A stretch of 64,000 nucleotides of DNA, from contig NZ_FOHU01000006.1 of assembly GCF_900111615.1 (NCBI RefSeq), positions 106,694 to 170,693 on the forward strand. Direction: 5' to 3'. Position numbers and translations under genes: made by a program. Origin of the DNA: Natronincola peptidivorans. Its GTDB lineage: Bacteria > Bacillota > Clostridia > Peptostreptococcales > Natronincolaceae. Below the pieces are notes generated by a model. The model searched no databases. It was given only the letters and a program-made list of their open reading frames with translations, and was not told the DNA's origin. Positions 1 through 8,449 of the stretch are shown here, one piece after another (position 1 is the stretch's first letter; each line of letters opens with the position of its first letter).

Positions 1-402
1 TTCAAAACTAAAATGCTTTGTATCTAATCCTGATGCTACTAAAGCTAAAATAGCAGCACTTGCCCCTGGCAGCACCTCAACTGCAATCCCTGCTTTTATG
101 CATTTCTTAATCAATAGCTCTCCCGGATCTGAGATCCCCGGCATACCTGCATCAGAAACTAGGGCAATGGTTTCTCCCCTAAGCAGCTTATCCATCAAGT
201 GTTGACTTTTAGTTGTCTCGTTGTGTTCATGATAGCTGGTTAATGGTTTTTGAATCTCATAATGCCGCAAGAGTTTAAGGGTATGTCGAGTATCTTCTGC
301 TGCTATGGAATCTACCTCTTTTAAAATTCTTAAGGCTCTAAGGGTAATATCTTCTAAGTTGCCAATGGGAGTAGGACATATGTATAGTTTTCCTTTACTC
401 AG
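1..402 (-). CDS. rsmI: 16S rRNA (cytidine-2'-O)-methyltransferase RsmI, partial (N-terminal part)
   Basis: RsmI uses SAM to 2'-O-methylate C1402 in the decoding centre of 16S rRNA. The reading frame is open to the window edge, so about 134 N-terminal codons are seen and the C-terminal half is missing. Family hallmarks are visible: the N-terminal CPTPIGNLEDIT stretch, AAEDTRHT, and the ALVASGLDT segment at the edge. The best start is a CTG at 400-402 (M-S-K-G-K-L-Y-I), because no ATG, GTG or TTG lies in a suitable place and a GGAGGAG ribosome site ends 4 bases upstream. The gene overlaps the end of the upstream trmN6-like gene by 8 bases, suggesting translational coupling. Identity is confident; the start is inferred. 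Confidence 0.9.
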   Translation of the reverse strand, partial: MSKGKLYICPTPIGNLEDITLRALRILKEVDSIAAEDTRHTLKLLRHYEIQKPLTSYHEHNETTKSQHLMDKLLRGETIALVSDAGMPGISDPGELLIKKCIKAGIAVEVLPGASAAILALVASGLDTKHFSFE

Positions 403-1162
403 TATTCTCCTCCCCTTCCTCCACCAGTTTTCTGCCATAAATTTGATAGATTTCTTCCGTATATTTTCCTGTTTCCTTGTATACATATAGTGGATCTTTA
501 ATTTTCAACTCTGGCATGGCTGCCTTTCTGCATTCCAGTAATAAAAGGTTTGGTTTTTTCTTATAGGTGGGATGAATAAACTGTAGTTCCTTTGGCTCCA
601 GCTTATATTTTCTACAATAGTACATAATATCTGCCAACCTTTGAGGACGATGCACCATATAAAACTTTCCTAGATGCTTTAATAATCGAGAGGCTGCTGC
701 AATAACATCCTCTAATGTGCACTTTACCTCATGCCTTGATATGGATTTGCCAGCCTCAGGGTTTAGCAGTCCCTTTGGATGCATATACGGGGGATTGGAT
801 GTTACTACATCAAAGCTGTTGATGGGTAAAACATCAACAGCTCTTTTAAGATCCATCTGTATTATTTTTATCCTATTCTCCAATTGGTTTAGCAGTACAC
901 TCCGTTTCGCCATATCAGCTACTTCTGGCTGTATTTCTAATGCCGTTATATGACTTGTGGTACTTTTCCCTGCCAAGAGGATGGGAATAATCCCTGTGCC
1001 CGTACCTAAGTCTACCACTTTGGCATTTTTCTTTAGTGTTATAAAGTTTGACAATAACACCGCATCTATACCAAAGCAAAATCCCTGGGGGTTTTGGATA
1101 ATTTGCAACCCATTTATTTGCAAGTCATCAATTCGTTCCTGATCCTTTAATAATTCTTTCAT
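395..1162 (-). CDS. TrmN6-family tRNA1(Val) adenine-37 N6-methyltransferase
   Basis: SAM-dependent methyltransferase of the 'small methyltransferase domain' family, 255 aa, the usual length. The SAM-binding motif DLGTGTG is at residues 51-57 and the N6-adenine methyltransferase motif NPPY at 123-126. The N-terminal DDLQINGLQIIQNPQGFCFG region and the RLADIMYYCRKYKLEPK segment are typical of the YabB/TrmN6 family. E. coli TrmN6 methylates A37 of tRNA1(Val); the substrate in Clostridia is less certain. It is followed directly (8-base overlap) by rsmI, so two RNA methyltransferases are coupled. Start ATG has a GAGGTGA site upstream. Confidence 0.85.
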   Translation of the reverse strand: MKELLKDQERIDDLQINGLQIIQNPQGFCFGIDAVLLSNFITLKKNAKVVDLGTGTGIIPILLAGKSTTSHITALEIQPEVADMAKRSVLLNQLENRIKIIQMDLKRAVDVLPINSFDVVTSNPPYMHPKGLLNPEAGKSISRHEVKCTLEDVIAAASRLLKHLGKFYMVHRPQRLADIMYYCRKYKLEPKELQFIHPTYKKKPNLLLLECRKAAMPELKIKDPLYVYKETGKYTEEIYQIYGRKLVEEGEENTE

Positions 1163-1187
1163 GGTTGTAAAGCTTCACCTCATTTTG

Positions 1188-1754
1188 CTAGAAAAGTTCT
1201 TCCAGCATGAATTCTATTTGGTCTAGAATTTCATCTTCCTCTATCAGTATTGTATAGGATTTTTCCATCTTTTCCCCTTCACCTAAGAAAACAGTAGTGG
1301 GAAGACTTCCTACAAAATAAGCTTCTGTATATTGATTGTCTTCATCTAAAAATATTGGGAAGGAGTAATTCTGTTCCTCAATATAGTTGGTTATCTCCTC
1401 CTGAGATACTGTATCAAAGGCAGTGGCATGAATCCCTATAAAGGTTACCTCTTCTTCTAAAAGCTTGTATACATTTTCTAGTATGTCCAATTGTTGTTTA
1501 GAATCTTCATTCCAGGATACCCAAAAAGACAAAATTGCTGGTTTATTCTCTTGCTGCTTTAACACAGCCTCTACAGAAGCTTCTATCATCCCTTCTTCTA
1601 CTGGCTCCTCTACAGGACTTTCTTCTACCTCCTCCTGTGCTGGAGGGGTTGTCTCTTCTATGGGATCCTGTGCTCCTCCTCTACATCCTATCAGTAAGAG
1701 GACCATGAGGCTTAATAGTAGGAGTCCCATAAATTTTATATTTTTTATCTTCAT
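1188..1754 (-). CDS. Thioredoxin-fold (TlpA/ResA-like) lipoprotein lacking the CxxC active site
   Basis: Predicted secreted lipoprotein of 188 aa. The N-terminus has basic residues, a hydrophobic stretch and a lipobox LLIGC near residues 21-25. A Pro/Glu-rich linker (repeated EEPVEE-like units) follows, then a thioredoxin-like domain with the cis-proline segment SLPTTVFL near residue 150. In TlpA-type proteins FWxxWCxxC carries the redox cysteines; here the same place reads FWVSWNEDS, so both cysteines are absent. A redox role is therefore unlikely; binding or a structural role is possible. Start chosen at the ATG with AAAGGAG upstream rather than three codons earlier. It lies in the housekeeping block, with 24 bases to trmN6. 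Confidence 0.75.
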   Translation of the reverse strand: MKIKNIKFMGLLLLSLMVLLLIGCRGGAQDPIEETTPPAQEEVEESPVEEPVEEGMIEASVEAVLKQQENKPAILSFWVSWNEDSKQQLDILENVYKLLEEEVTFIGIHATAFDTVSQEEITNYIEEQNYSFPIFLDEDNQYTEAYFVGSLPTTVFLGEGEKMEKSYTILIEEDEILDQIEFMLEELF

Positions 1755-1778
1755 AGGAAACACTCCTTTACAGGATTA

Positions 1779-2681
1779 TTAGTCTTCCAGTTGCTTTAAT
1801 TCATCTTCTGACAGGCCTTCATCTATTACTGCCTTGGTTTCCAGCTGTTCCTTAAGACTTCGTTTTTCTTTAATCTTTGTAACCTCTGTCATACTACAAA
1901 TTTTCAATTCTTCAGTATTATCCTTTTGGTTTTTAATTTTTACCTTAACTCTTTCTAATATAACATTGGTTTCAATAACTGTACCTTCTCCATAAGGCGT
2001 TTGTACGACGGAACCTATTCCCGGCAGTTTATCAAGGATTTCTTGATACATATCATGCTCGTATTTTAAACAACAAAACAATCTTCCGCAAATGCCAGAG
2101 ATTTTGGTTGGATTTAAGGATAGACTTTGCTCTTTTGCCATTTTGATGGATACTGGTTCAAAATCTCCTAACCAACTGGAGCAGCATAGGGGTTTCCCAC
2201 AGGTACCGATACCTCCCAGCATTTTTGCTTCATCCCTCACACCAATTTGTCTTAGTTCAATACGTGTTTTAAAAATGGCAGCTAGATCCTTTACCAGTTC
2301 TCTAAAATCTACTCTACCGTCGGCAGTAAAATAGAAAATGACTTTATTATTATCAAAGGTGTATTCCACATCAATTAGCTTCATTTCTAATTCATGACTT
2401 TCTATTTTTTCTAGACAAATCTCTAGAGCGTCCTTTTCTTTTTGTTTGTTTTCTGCATGTCTTTCCTGATCTTCTTTTGTCACTATCCTTATAACATCCT
2501 TCAAGGGAGCTACGATATGCTCCTCTGCAACCTCCTTTGGACCTACAACTACCTCTCCAAATTCCACACCTCTAGCGGTTTCTACTATAACGTGTTGGTC
2601 TTTCTTTACAGGGATTTCCCCTGGATTAAAGTAATATATTTTGCCGGCTTTTTTAAACCGTATACCTACTACTGTTACCAT
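1779..2681 (-). CDS. ricT: PSP1-domain protein RicT (YaaT)
   Basis: Member of the RicT/YaaT family, 300 aa. In Bacillus, RicT forms a complex with RicA and RicF that affects mRNA processing with RNase Y, and so sporulation, competence and biofilm formation. The family signature is clear: the N-terminal GIRFKKAGKIYYFNPG and the cysteine-rich core GTCGKPLCCSSWL ... GICGRLFCCLKYE near residues 157-210, which binds iron-sulfur clusters in Bacillus. The gene lies downstream of holB as in B. subtilis (holB-yaaT). Start ATG has a TAGGAGGAATG site. Roles in Clostridia are inferred. Confidence 0.92.
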   Translation of the reverse strand: MVTVVGIRFKKAGKIYYFNPGEIPVKKDQHVIVETARGVEFGEVVVGPKEVAEEHIVAPLKDVIRIVTKEDQERHAENKQKEKDALEICLEKIESHELEMKLIDVEYTFDNNKVIFYFTADGRVDFRELVKDLAAIFKTRIELRQIGVRDEAKMLGGIGTCGKPLCCSSWLGDFEPVSIKMAKEQSLSLNPTKISGICGRLFCCLKYEHDMYQEILDKLPGIGSVVQTPYGEGTVIETNVILERVKVKIKNQKDNTEELKICSMTEVTKIKEKRSLKEQLETKAVIDEGLSEDELKQLED

Positions 2682-2811
2682 TCATCATTCCTCCTAGTTC
2701 TATATAAAAGCTGAAGCAAGTTTGCTGAAAGTCAACGGCCTCAGACGTAGTTCTTCTTCTTTAATATTAACCTTTCTCCATTGTATCAAACTTTGTACAG
2801 TTATACCATTG

Positions 2812-3804
2812 TCAAATTTTTGCCTTCTGTTTTAAATCTAAAAGCATTACCTCTAGGTTCAATTGAAAATTTACATTGCTTCTAAAGTTATTTTTCGTTC
2901 TTTCAATAATCAAAATCATTTCCTTAATATTTTTTAGTATAAGCTTATCAGCTTGATAAAAGATTTCTTGGATTTCATCTATATTGATGGTATATTCCTT
3001 TTTTTTAGTATCCTTATAAATCAATAGGTCCCTATACCAACCCATCATGATTTCTAGTATTTCTTCGATATTGTCCTTTTCCTGGTTAAAAAAATTCATG
3101 GTTTCTAAAAGCTGTATAGTATTTTTGTCCATGATATCCCTTGTCATTCTTATGGTTTCTTTCCTTCTATTTTTAAAGGCTTCATCCTCCATCAATTGTA
3201 AAGCCTTCCCAATAGCACCATTAGAAAAGGCGGCCATTACCTTGGCTTCCTCTAGGGTAATTCCTTTTTCTCCTACTAAATAGTTTTGTATTTTTTCCAT
3301 AGATACCGGCAGCAGCTTCAATCGCTGACACCTTGAGGTTATTGTAGGTAATAAGCCAACGGCATTGGTGGTAAGCAAAAGAATGGTGGCATATTCTGGT
3401 GGCTCCTCCAATGTTTTTAGTAGGGCATTTTGTGCTTGGATGGTCATTTTTTCTGCATCACAAATAATGTATACCTTTTTGGAGCCTTCGTACGGCTTCA
3501 TTTGAAGATTTTTTTGTATTTGTCGTATGCTTTCAATTTTGATGGAGGTTTCCTCTTGAAGCCATTTTACTTCTGGATGATTTCCATGCTGTAGTTTTTT
3601 ACAGCTAGTACATTCATTACAGGGTCTTTTTTCTTCCCCTCTACAGCATATGCCTTTGGCAATCTCATAAGCAACTTTTCGTTTTCCTAATCCTTTTTCC
3701 CCCTCCAATAAATAGGCATGACTTATCTGCTGTCGGTTTAAAGCTTTTTTTAAGTTTTCTATTAGTCTTTCTTGTCCTAGAATAGCTTCAAAGGCCATAT
3801 CCAT
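2812..3804 (-). CDS. holB: DNA polymerase III subunit delta' (HolB)
   Basis: Clamp-loader subunit of about 330 aa. It shows an AAA+ N-terminal part beginning AFEAILGQERLIENLKKAL, a degenerate P-loop (EGEKGLGKRK) near residue 40, a four-cysteine zinc module (CCRGEEKRPCNECTSCKK), a Walker B-like region, and the SRC motif in TSRCQRLKLLP (arginine finger). Several starts are possible (GTG 3810, ATG 3807, 3804, 3798); 3804 is chosen for spacing from AGAGAG, but MAFEAI at 3798 is also good. It lies between darA and ricT as in Bacillus, except that no yaaR gene intervenes. Confidence 0.93.
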   Translation of the reverse strand: MDMAFEAILGQERLIENLKKALNRQQISHAYLLEGEKGLGKRKVAYEIAKGICCRGEEKRPCNECTSCKKLQHGNHPEVKWLQEETSIKIESIRQIQKNLQMKPYEGSKKVYIICDAEKMTIQAQNALLKTLEEPPEYATILLLTTNAVGLLPTITSRCQRLKLLPVSMEKIQNYLVGEKGITLEEAKVMAAFSNGAIGKALQLMEDEAFKNRRKETIRMTRDIMDKNTIQLLETMNFFNQEKDNIEEILEIMMGWYRDLLIYKDTKKKEYTINIDEIQEIFYQADKLILKNIKEMILIIERTKNNFRSNVNFQLNLEVMLLDLKQKAKI

Positions 3805-3816
3805 CATCACTCTCTC

Positions 3817-4146
3817 TTATAGCTTTACGTATTTTTCAACATCTACTACAAAAACTGTTGCTCCTCCTACAGTTACTTCAATAGGATAGGGAATAAAAAC
3901 CCCTGTGGTGCCAGAAACCGGTGCTGGCGAAGTAGCAATTTCCTTTCTGGATTCACAATTGTTTTTTATAATTCCAATTACCTTGTCTACTTCTTCGTCT
4001 TCTACCCCTACCAATAAGGTGGTGTTGCCTGCTCTTAAAAAACCTCCAGTAGTAGCCAGTTTTGTAATCCGATAGTTGTTGTTGGTTAGATCCTCTATTA
4101 AGTTTCCTGCATCCTCATCATGCACAATCGCTATTACTAATTTCAT
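3817..4146 (-). CDS. darA: Cyclic-di-AMP receptor protein DarA/PstA (YaaQ)
   Basis: PII-like signalling protein of 109 aa. Bacillus DarA and Staphylococcus PstA bind c-di-AMP as trimers. The sequence MKLVIAIVHDEDAGNLIEDL, TTGGFLRAGNTTLLVGVEDEEVDKVI and the C-terminal GGATVFVVDVEKY are diagnostic of the family. The frame is open 39 codons further upstream, but that part is not conserved in style; the start at 4146 has a GAGGGGG site at good spacing and matches the family length. The gene stands directly before holB. The downstream target of c-di-AMP signalling is not known from the sequence. Confidence 0.93.
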   Translation of the reverse strand: MKLVIAIVHDEDAGNLIEDLTNNNYRITKLATTGGFLRAGNTTLLVGVEDEEVDKVIGIIKNNCESRKEIATSPAPVSGTTGVFIPYPIEVTVGGATVFVVDVEKYVKL

Positions 4147-4251
4147 AGACTTAACCCCCTCTAATATTTTCTCCTTCCGTGTATGGGCCCTATTATAAAG
4201 AGCTATTTTTCTAATTATATCACAAAACAGCCTTAATACATGCTTTTTATG

Positions 4252-4280
4252 GGATATCTTCATTATATTATATCATAGTA
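4252..4280 (+). promoter_or_regulatory. Candidate sigma-G promoter for the germination operon
   Basis: GGATA (4252-4256), 17 bases, then CATAGTA (4274-4280), about 90 bases before gerKA. Forespore sigma-G promoters usually have a GHATR -35 and a CATWHTA -10, and ger receptor operons are sigma-G dependent in Bacillus. The match is close but not perfect. Confidence 0.35.
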
Positions 4281-4371
4281 TGTTTTTATTATAAAAAATG
4301 GTATAGCCTTTCTTTATTCTAGACAACCTAAATAGAACATCTTATATTACTGACCTTCTGGAGGAAGCCGT

Positions 4372-5898
4372 ATGTTTAGGAAAATAATTGGTATCATGAG
4401 ATATCTTAAATATTCACCCGTCAATCGCCATAGCCTTACCCCTATTCCTAAGGATGTAGAGGAAAAGCTTGATTTAGATATAGAAGCTGCAAAAAAACGT
4501 CTTGAGGAGATTTTTCATCATAGTGAGGGTTTGATCATAAGGCCCTTTAAAATTAGAACCTTTCCTAGGAATAAGGCTTTTATCTGCTACATAGATGGTT
4601 TGGTTGATACAGATGCGATGGAGCTAAATGTCTTGAAGCCCTTAATGAGCCAGGATATTTCTTCATTCCTTGGTGTTAAAACCTCTAGAACTATTGCTGT
4701 TGTATTGGTGGAAGAAATCATTACTTCGGTAAATACCTTTTTAGTAGGCTACTTAAACCAAGTAGTAGATGAACTGTTAAAGGGTGGGACTGTCATTGTA
4801 GTAGATGGCTCTCCTTCTGCTATTGTTATTTCCGCTGCCCATTGGGAGACAAGGGGGGTTACAGAGCCTTCAGCAGAAACCGTCATCAGAGGCCCTAGAG
4901 AGGGATTTAATGAAGACCTTATCACCAATATCACCTTAATCCGTCGAAAAGTAAAAAGTCCTAAGCTAAAGTTTGAGTATATTACTAGAGGTATTTATTC
5001 TAAAACTAAATTAGCTATTTGTTATATAGATGGGATTGCTAACCCTAAAATTGTTGAAGAGCTAAAGAATCGTATTGAAAAAATCAATATTGATGTGGTT
5101 TTAGAGTCTGGATATATTGAAGAGTTTATTGATGATCAGCCTTTTTGTACCTTCCCTGCGATAGGTACTACAGAAAAACCAGATGTGGTGGTGGGAAAGA
5201 TTTTTGAGGGTCGAATAGCCGTTCTATGCGACGGCACTCCCTTTGTTTTGACGGTTCCCCACCTACTGGTGGAACATCTACAAACCAGCGAGGATTATTA
5301 TATGAAATGGGTCTTTGCCAGTACCATAAGGCTTTTCCGACTCATGGCCTTGGTTATAACAAGCACGCTGCCTGCTATTTATGTTGGTGTACAAACCTTT
5401 CACCATGAAATTATACCTTTTAAGTTGTTTTTATCGATTATGTCGGCTAGAGAACCTATCCCTATATCTTCTTTAACAGAGGCTCTGCTAATGATTGTTA
5501 TTTTTAAGCTCATTAATGAGGCAGGCATACGTATGCCTACTGCAGTGGGACAGGCCATCAGTGTCGTAGGGGCTATCGTCCTTGGACAGGCGGTGGTGGA
5601 GGCAGGGGTTGCCAGTCCCTTAATGATCATTGTAGTTGCCCTTACTGCCATCACCAGCTTTGTGGTTCCTGGCCTTCAAAATTCTATTTTTCTCATTAGG
5701 ATTTTACTATTGGTGCTGGCTAGCATTGTAGGCTTCTATGGCATTGCCTTTGGACTTCTTTTCATATTTGTCTATATGTGTAATCTAAGATCTTTTGGAG
5801 TACCCTATTTGTCTCCTTTTGCACCAACATCTGTTGAAGATTTAGAGGATACTTTTATCCGAGCTCCTCTATGGACCCTTTTGATTAAAAGAAGATAA
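4372..5898 (+). CDS. gerKA: Spore germination receptor A subunit (GerKA/GerAA family)
   Basis: Inner-membrane A subunit of a nutrient germinant receptor, 508 aa, the normal length. A hydrophilic N-terminal region (residues 1 to about 290, containing SRTIAVVLVEEIITSVNTFLVGYL and the VIRGPREGFNE motif) is followed by 4-5 hydrophobic segments (about 310-490) with the conserved PAIYVGVQTFHHEIIPF and REPIP motifs. Start ATG has a TGGAGGAA site. It opens a plus-strand operon gerKA-gerKC-small protein-gerKB that points away from the surrounding minus-strand housekeeping genes. The germinant cannot be told from sequence. Confidence 0.95.
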   Translation: MFRKIIGIMRYLKYSPVNRHSLTPIPKDVEEKLDLDIEAAKKRLEEIFHHSEGLIIRPFKIRTFPRNKAFICYIDGLVDTDAMELNVLKPLMSQDISSFLGVKTSRTIAVVLVEEIITSVNTFLVGYLNQVVDELLKGGTVIVVDGSPSAIVISAAHWETRGVTEPSAETVIRGPREGFNEDLITNITLIRRKVKSPKLKFEYITRGIYSKTKLAICYIDGIANPKIVEELKNRIEKINIDVVLESGYIEEFIDDQPFCTFPAIGTTEKPDVVVGKIFEGRIAVLCDGTPFVLTVPHLLVEHLQTSEDYYMKWVFASTIRLFRLMALVITSTLPAIYVGVQTFHHEIIPFKLFLSIMSAREPIPISSLTEALLMIVIFKLINEAGIRMPTAVGQAISVVGAIVLGQAVVEAGVASPLMIIVVALTAITSFVVPGLQNSIFLIRILLLVLASIVGFYGIAFGLLFIFVYMCNLRSFGVPYLSPFAPTSVEDLEDTFIRAPLWTLLIKRR

Positions 5899-5920
5899 CT
5901 TTCAAGGAGAGAATGAATCT

Positions 5921-7078
5921 ATGAAAAAGATAATTTTACTGGTGTTGGTGCTTTTACAAATAATCACTCTTTCCGGTTGCTGGAACAATAGAGAGATTAA
6001 TGATATGGTGATTGCCCTTGCCTTTGGGATTGATATGACAGAAGAGAAAGAAATCCAGCTGACGGTTCAGACAGTGATCCCTAGAAAATTAGGGCAAGAT
6101 GGAGCTGAAGGAAATGCCACCGTTACTTATACAGAGGTAGGTTCCACATTTTTTGAAGCCATAAGAAAACTTACCACTGTCTCCAGTCATAAAATCTATA
6201 TCGGCCATATACAGCTGATCGTCTTTGGTGAAAGTGTTGCAAAGGATGGGATTCAAAAAATTATTGATTTTCTTGAGCGGGACCATGAGTTTAGGAGACA
6301 GGCTGTTCCAGTTGTCACCAAAGACATGTCAGCCAAAGAGCTTTTAGAAATAGGTAGTATTTATGAAGCCCTGCCGGCAGTCCATATTGTTAACATGATA
6401 AGAAATAATGATGCTGTGGGTTTTTCAAGAAATATGATCCTCCTAGATCTTTTTGAAGAATACAATAGCCTTGGAAACCATTTAGTTATGGGGCTTATTG
6501 CTAAAAGAGGCGTTGATGTTCCTCAACATGTAAAAGGACTTCGTGTTCAAGGGGCAGCAGTTTTTTCTGGGGAGCGACTAGTTGGTTTTTTAAATTCTTA
6601 TGAGACCCGAGGGTATTTGTGGGTAGTGGACGAGCTAGATAGTCTTATCTTAGTGGTTCCTCATAAAGAAGATCCCGAAAAGCTAGTATCCTTAGAAACT
6701 ATTAGAACCCAATCTAAAATGGATGTAGCGATTATTGATAATGAAATTCTTTTAAAGGTAGTCATTAAAGAAGAAGGTAATATAGGGGGAAAGCAGGGTC
6801 CCTATGATCAAACTGATGTAGCAGGGATTAGATACCTAGAAAAGGAAAAGGAAAAGCTGATTACCCATGAGGTTACTGATGTTTTTGATATTGCACAAAA
6901 TCAGTTTAAGGTAGATTTCTTTGGCTTTGGAACGCTAATCCACAAAAAATATCCTCAGCTTTGGAAGGAAATTGAAGAGGATTGGGATGAAATCTTTACC
7001 AAATGTCCAGTAGAAATAAAGGTTGAAACAAAAATTAGGGGAACAGGCCAAATATTTGCCCCCTCCTCAAGTGAATAA
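5921..7078 (+). CDS. gerKC: Spore germination lipoprotein C subunit (GerKC, Ger(x)C family)
   Basis: C subunit of the germinant receptor, 385 aa. The N-terminal signal peptide ends in a lipobox LSGCWNNREIND near residues 18-29; the CWN(N/D)REI sequence is a hallmark of Ger(x)C proteins, and the lipid-modified cysteine is made by Lgt. The rest is hydrophilic and would face outside the spore inner membrane. It begins 22 bases after gerKA. Length and domain order are usual. Confidence 0.95.
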   Translation: MKKIILLVLVLLQIITLSGCWNNREINDMVIALAFGIDMTEEKEIQLTVQTVIPRKLGQDGAEGNATVTYTEVGSTFFEAIRKLTTVSSHKIYIGHIQLIVFGESVAKDGIQKIIDFLERDHEFRRQAVPVVTKDMSAKELLEIGSIYEALPAVHIVNMIRNNDAVGFSRNMILLDLFEEYNSLGNHLVMGLIAKRGVDVPQHVKGLRVQGAAVFSGERLVGFLNSYETRGYLWVVDELDSLILVVPHKEDPEKLVSLETIRTQSKMDVAIIDNEILLKVVIKEEGNIGGKQGPYDQTDVAGIRYLEKEKEKLITHEVTDVFDIAQNQFKVDFFGFGTLIHKKYPQLWKEIEEDWDEIFTKCPVEIKVETKIRGTGQIFAPSSSE

Positions 7079-7081
7079 GAG

Positions 7082-7306
7082 GTGATTATTATCTTTATGT
7101 TTATTGTTGTCCTTCTAATTATCTTGGCTTTTACCTTATTTGATTTGCCTTTTCTGATAAAAAGAAAAAATCCATTGGTGGCTTTCGCCTATTCTTTTTT
7201 GTTACTAATGGGTATAGCTATCTTCTATATTCTTATAGAGGATCTTCCTGTAGCTTCTCCAGCGGTTTATATAGAAAAAGCATTAAATCTTATTTTAAAG
7301 AGGTGA
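7082..7306 (+). CDS. Small two-helix membrane protein, possible germinant receptor D subunit
   Basis: A 74-aa protein if translated from GTG at 7082, or 69 aa from the in-frame ATG at 7097, which has the AGAGGTGA site 11-12 bases upstream. It has two hydrophobic segments separated by FDLPFLIKRKNP. It sits between gerKC (3 bases earlier) and gerKB (6 bases later), which strongly implies co-translation. In Bacillus some ger operons carry small two-helix D subunits that modulate receptor function; size, topology and position fit, but I cannot assign homology by eye. Confidence 0.75.
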   Translation: MIIIFMFIVVLLIILAFTLFDLPFLIKRKNPLVAFAYSFLLLMGIAIFYILIEDLPVASPAVYIEKALNLILKR

Positions 7307-7312
7307 TGATTT

Positions 7313-8401
7313 ATGGGGAAGCAGGTACAAATATCTCCCTATCAGTTTACCATCCTCCTGATTGGATTTATTATCGGTAGTACGGTGATTATCATTCCTG
7401 GCGTTCAGGCAAAGCAAGACGCTTGGCTTGCCTATATCCTGGGTTGGATGGGAGGCTTTCTTTTGTTTTCTATTTATCTTGTCCTCTATCAAAGACATCC
7501 TGGCAAAACCTTGGTGGAAATCCATCAAATCCTGCTGGGAAAATGGTTGGGAAACACTCTTTCTATACTTTATATTTGGTATTTTCTCCATCTAGGAACT
7601 TTAGTTTTGAGAAATTTCACAGAATATACTATAACCATTAGCTTACCAGAAACCCCAATGTGGTTTATGGCAGTATTAAGCACCTCCATTGTTGCCTACT
7701 CTGTAAAAAGCGGCTTAGAGGTAACCAGTCGTATGGGTGAGTTGGTTGTTCCTTTCACCCTTGCTTTTAATCTAGGGGTTACTTTGCTGCTGACACCTCA
7801 CATGGAACTCAATAACCTGTTGCCTTTTTTAGAAAATGGCATGACCCCAGTTCTGGAGGCTTCTTTTTCCGTCCTGACTTTTCCCTTTGGAGAAACCGTA
7901 GTCTTTTTAATGATTTTTCCTTATGTAAATGAAGGGAAGGCACTTAAAAAAAGCTTTGTTACAGCCTTTTTACTAGCAGGAGCTTTGTTACTGCTGGCAA
8001 ACTTTAGGGAGGTTATGGTTTTGGGTGGGTCCGGGATCGAAAGGAAAGTATTCCCTCCACACCTTACCACCAAAAGAATTCCCAACCTTAATTTAGACCC
8101 TCTAATCGGAGTTGTTTTTTATATTACTGGAGGAATTAAGATGTGTGTCTGCTATCTTGTAGCAGCCATGGGGCTAGCACAGCTGACAAAATCCAATGAC
8201 CATCGGGTGTTTGTCTATCCTATAGGTGTGGTCATCATTGGTTCATCCATGTGGATTTACACCAATATTGCTGAAATGCTTCGATGGGCAATTGCGGTAT
8301 GGCCCTATTATTCTATTCCCTTTCAAATCATGATTCCTATCCTTTTACTAGTGATCAGCTTTATAAAGCAAATGAAAAAAACTACTAAAAGCTCCTCTTG
8401 A
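7313..8401 (+). CDS. gerKB: Spore germination permease B subunit (GerKB/GerAB family)
   Basis: B subunit of the germinant receptor, 362 aa, with about ten hydrophobic segments. It belongs to the APC-like endospore germination permease family; the GerAB B subunit is thought to hold the amino-acid germinant site. The N-terminal ISPYQFTILLIGFIIGSTVIIIPG, with an unwound-helix GS.. region, is typical. Last gene of the ger operon; its stop codon lies inside the left arm of a terminator hairpin. Confidence 0.94.
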   Translation: MGKQVQISPYQFTILLIGFIIGSTVIIIPGVQAKQDAWLAYILGWMGGFLLFSIYLVLYQRHPGKTLVEIHQILLGKWLGNTLSILYIWYFLHLGTLVLRNFTEYTITISLPETPMWFMAVLSTSIVAYSVKSGLEVTSRMGELVVPFTLAFNLGVTLLLTPHMELNNLLPFLENGMTPVLEASFSVLTFPFGETVVFLMIFPYVNEGKALKKSFVTAFLLAGALLLLANFREVMVLGGSGIERKVFPPHLTTKRIPNLNLDPLIGVVFYITGGIKMCVCYLVAAMGLAQLTKSNDHRVFVYPIGVVIIGSSMWIYTNIAEMLRWAIAVWPYYSIPFQIMIPILLLVISFIKQMKKTTKSSS

Positions 8402-8425
8402 CAAATCATATCAAGAAGAGCTTTT
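8387..8425 (+). terminator. Rho-independent terminator of the ger operon
   Basis: AAAAGCTCCTCTTGA (8387-8401) pairs with TCAAGAAGAGCTTTT (8411-8425) with one mismatch. It overlaps the gerKB stop codon. A-rich on one side and T-rich on the other, so it may also serve the minus-strand tmk gene ending at 8450. Confidence 0.8.
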
Positions 8426-8449
8426 CATATAGTATAGATTCGCTATAGT

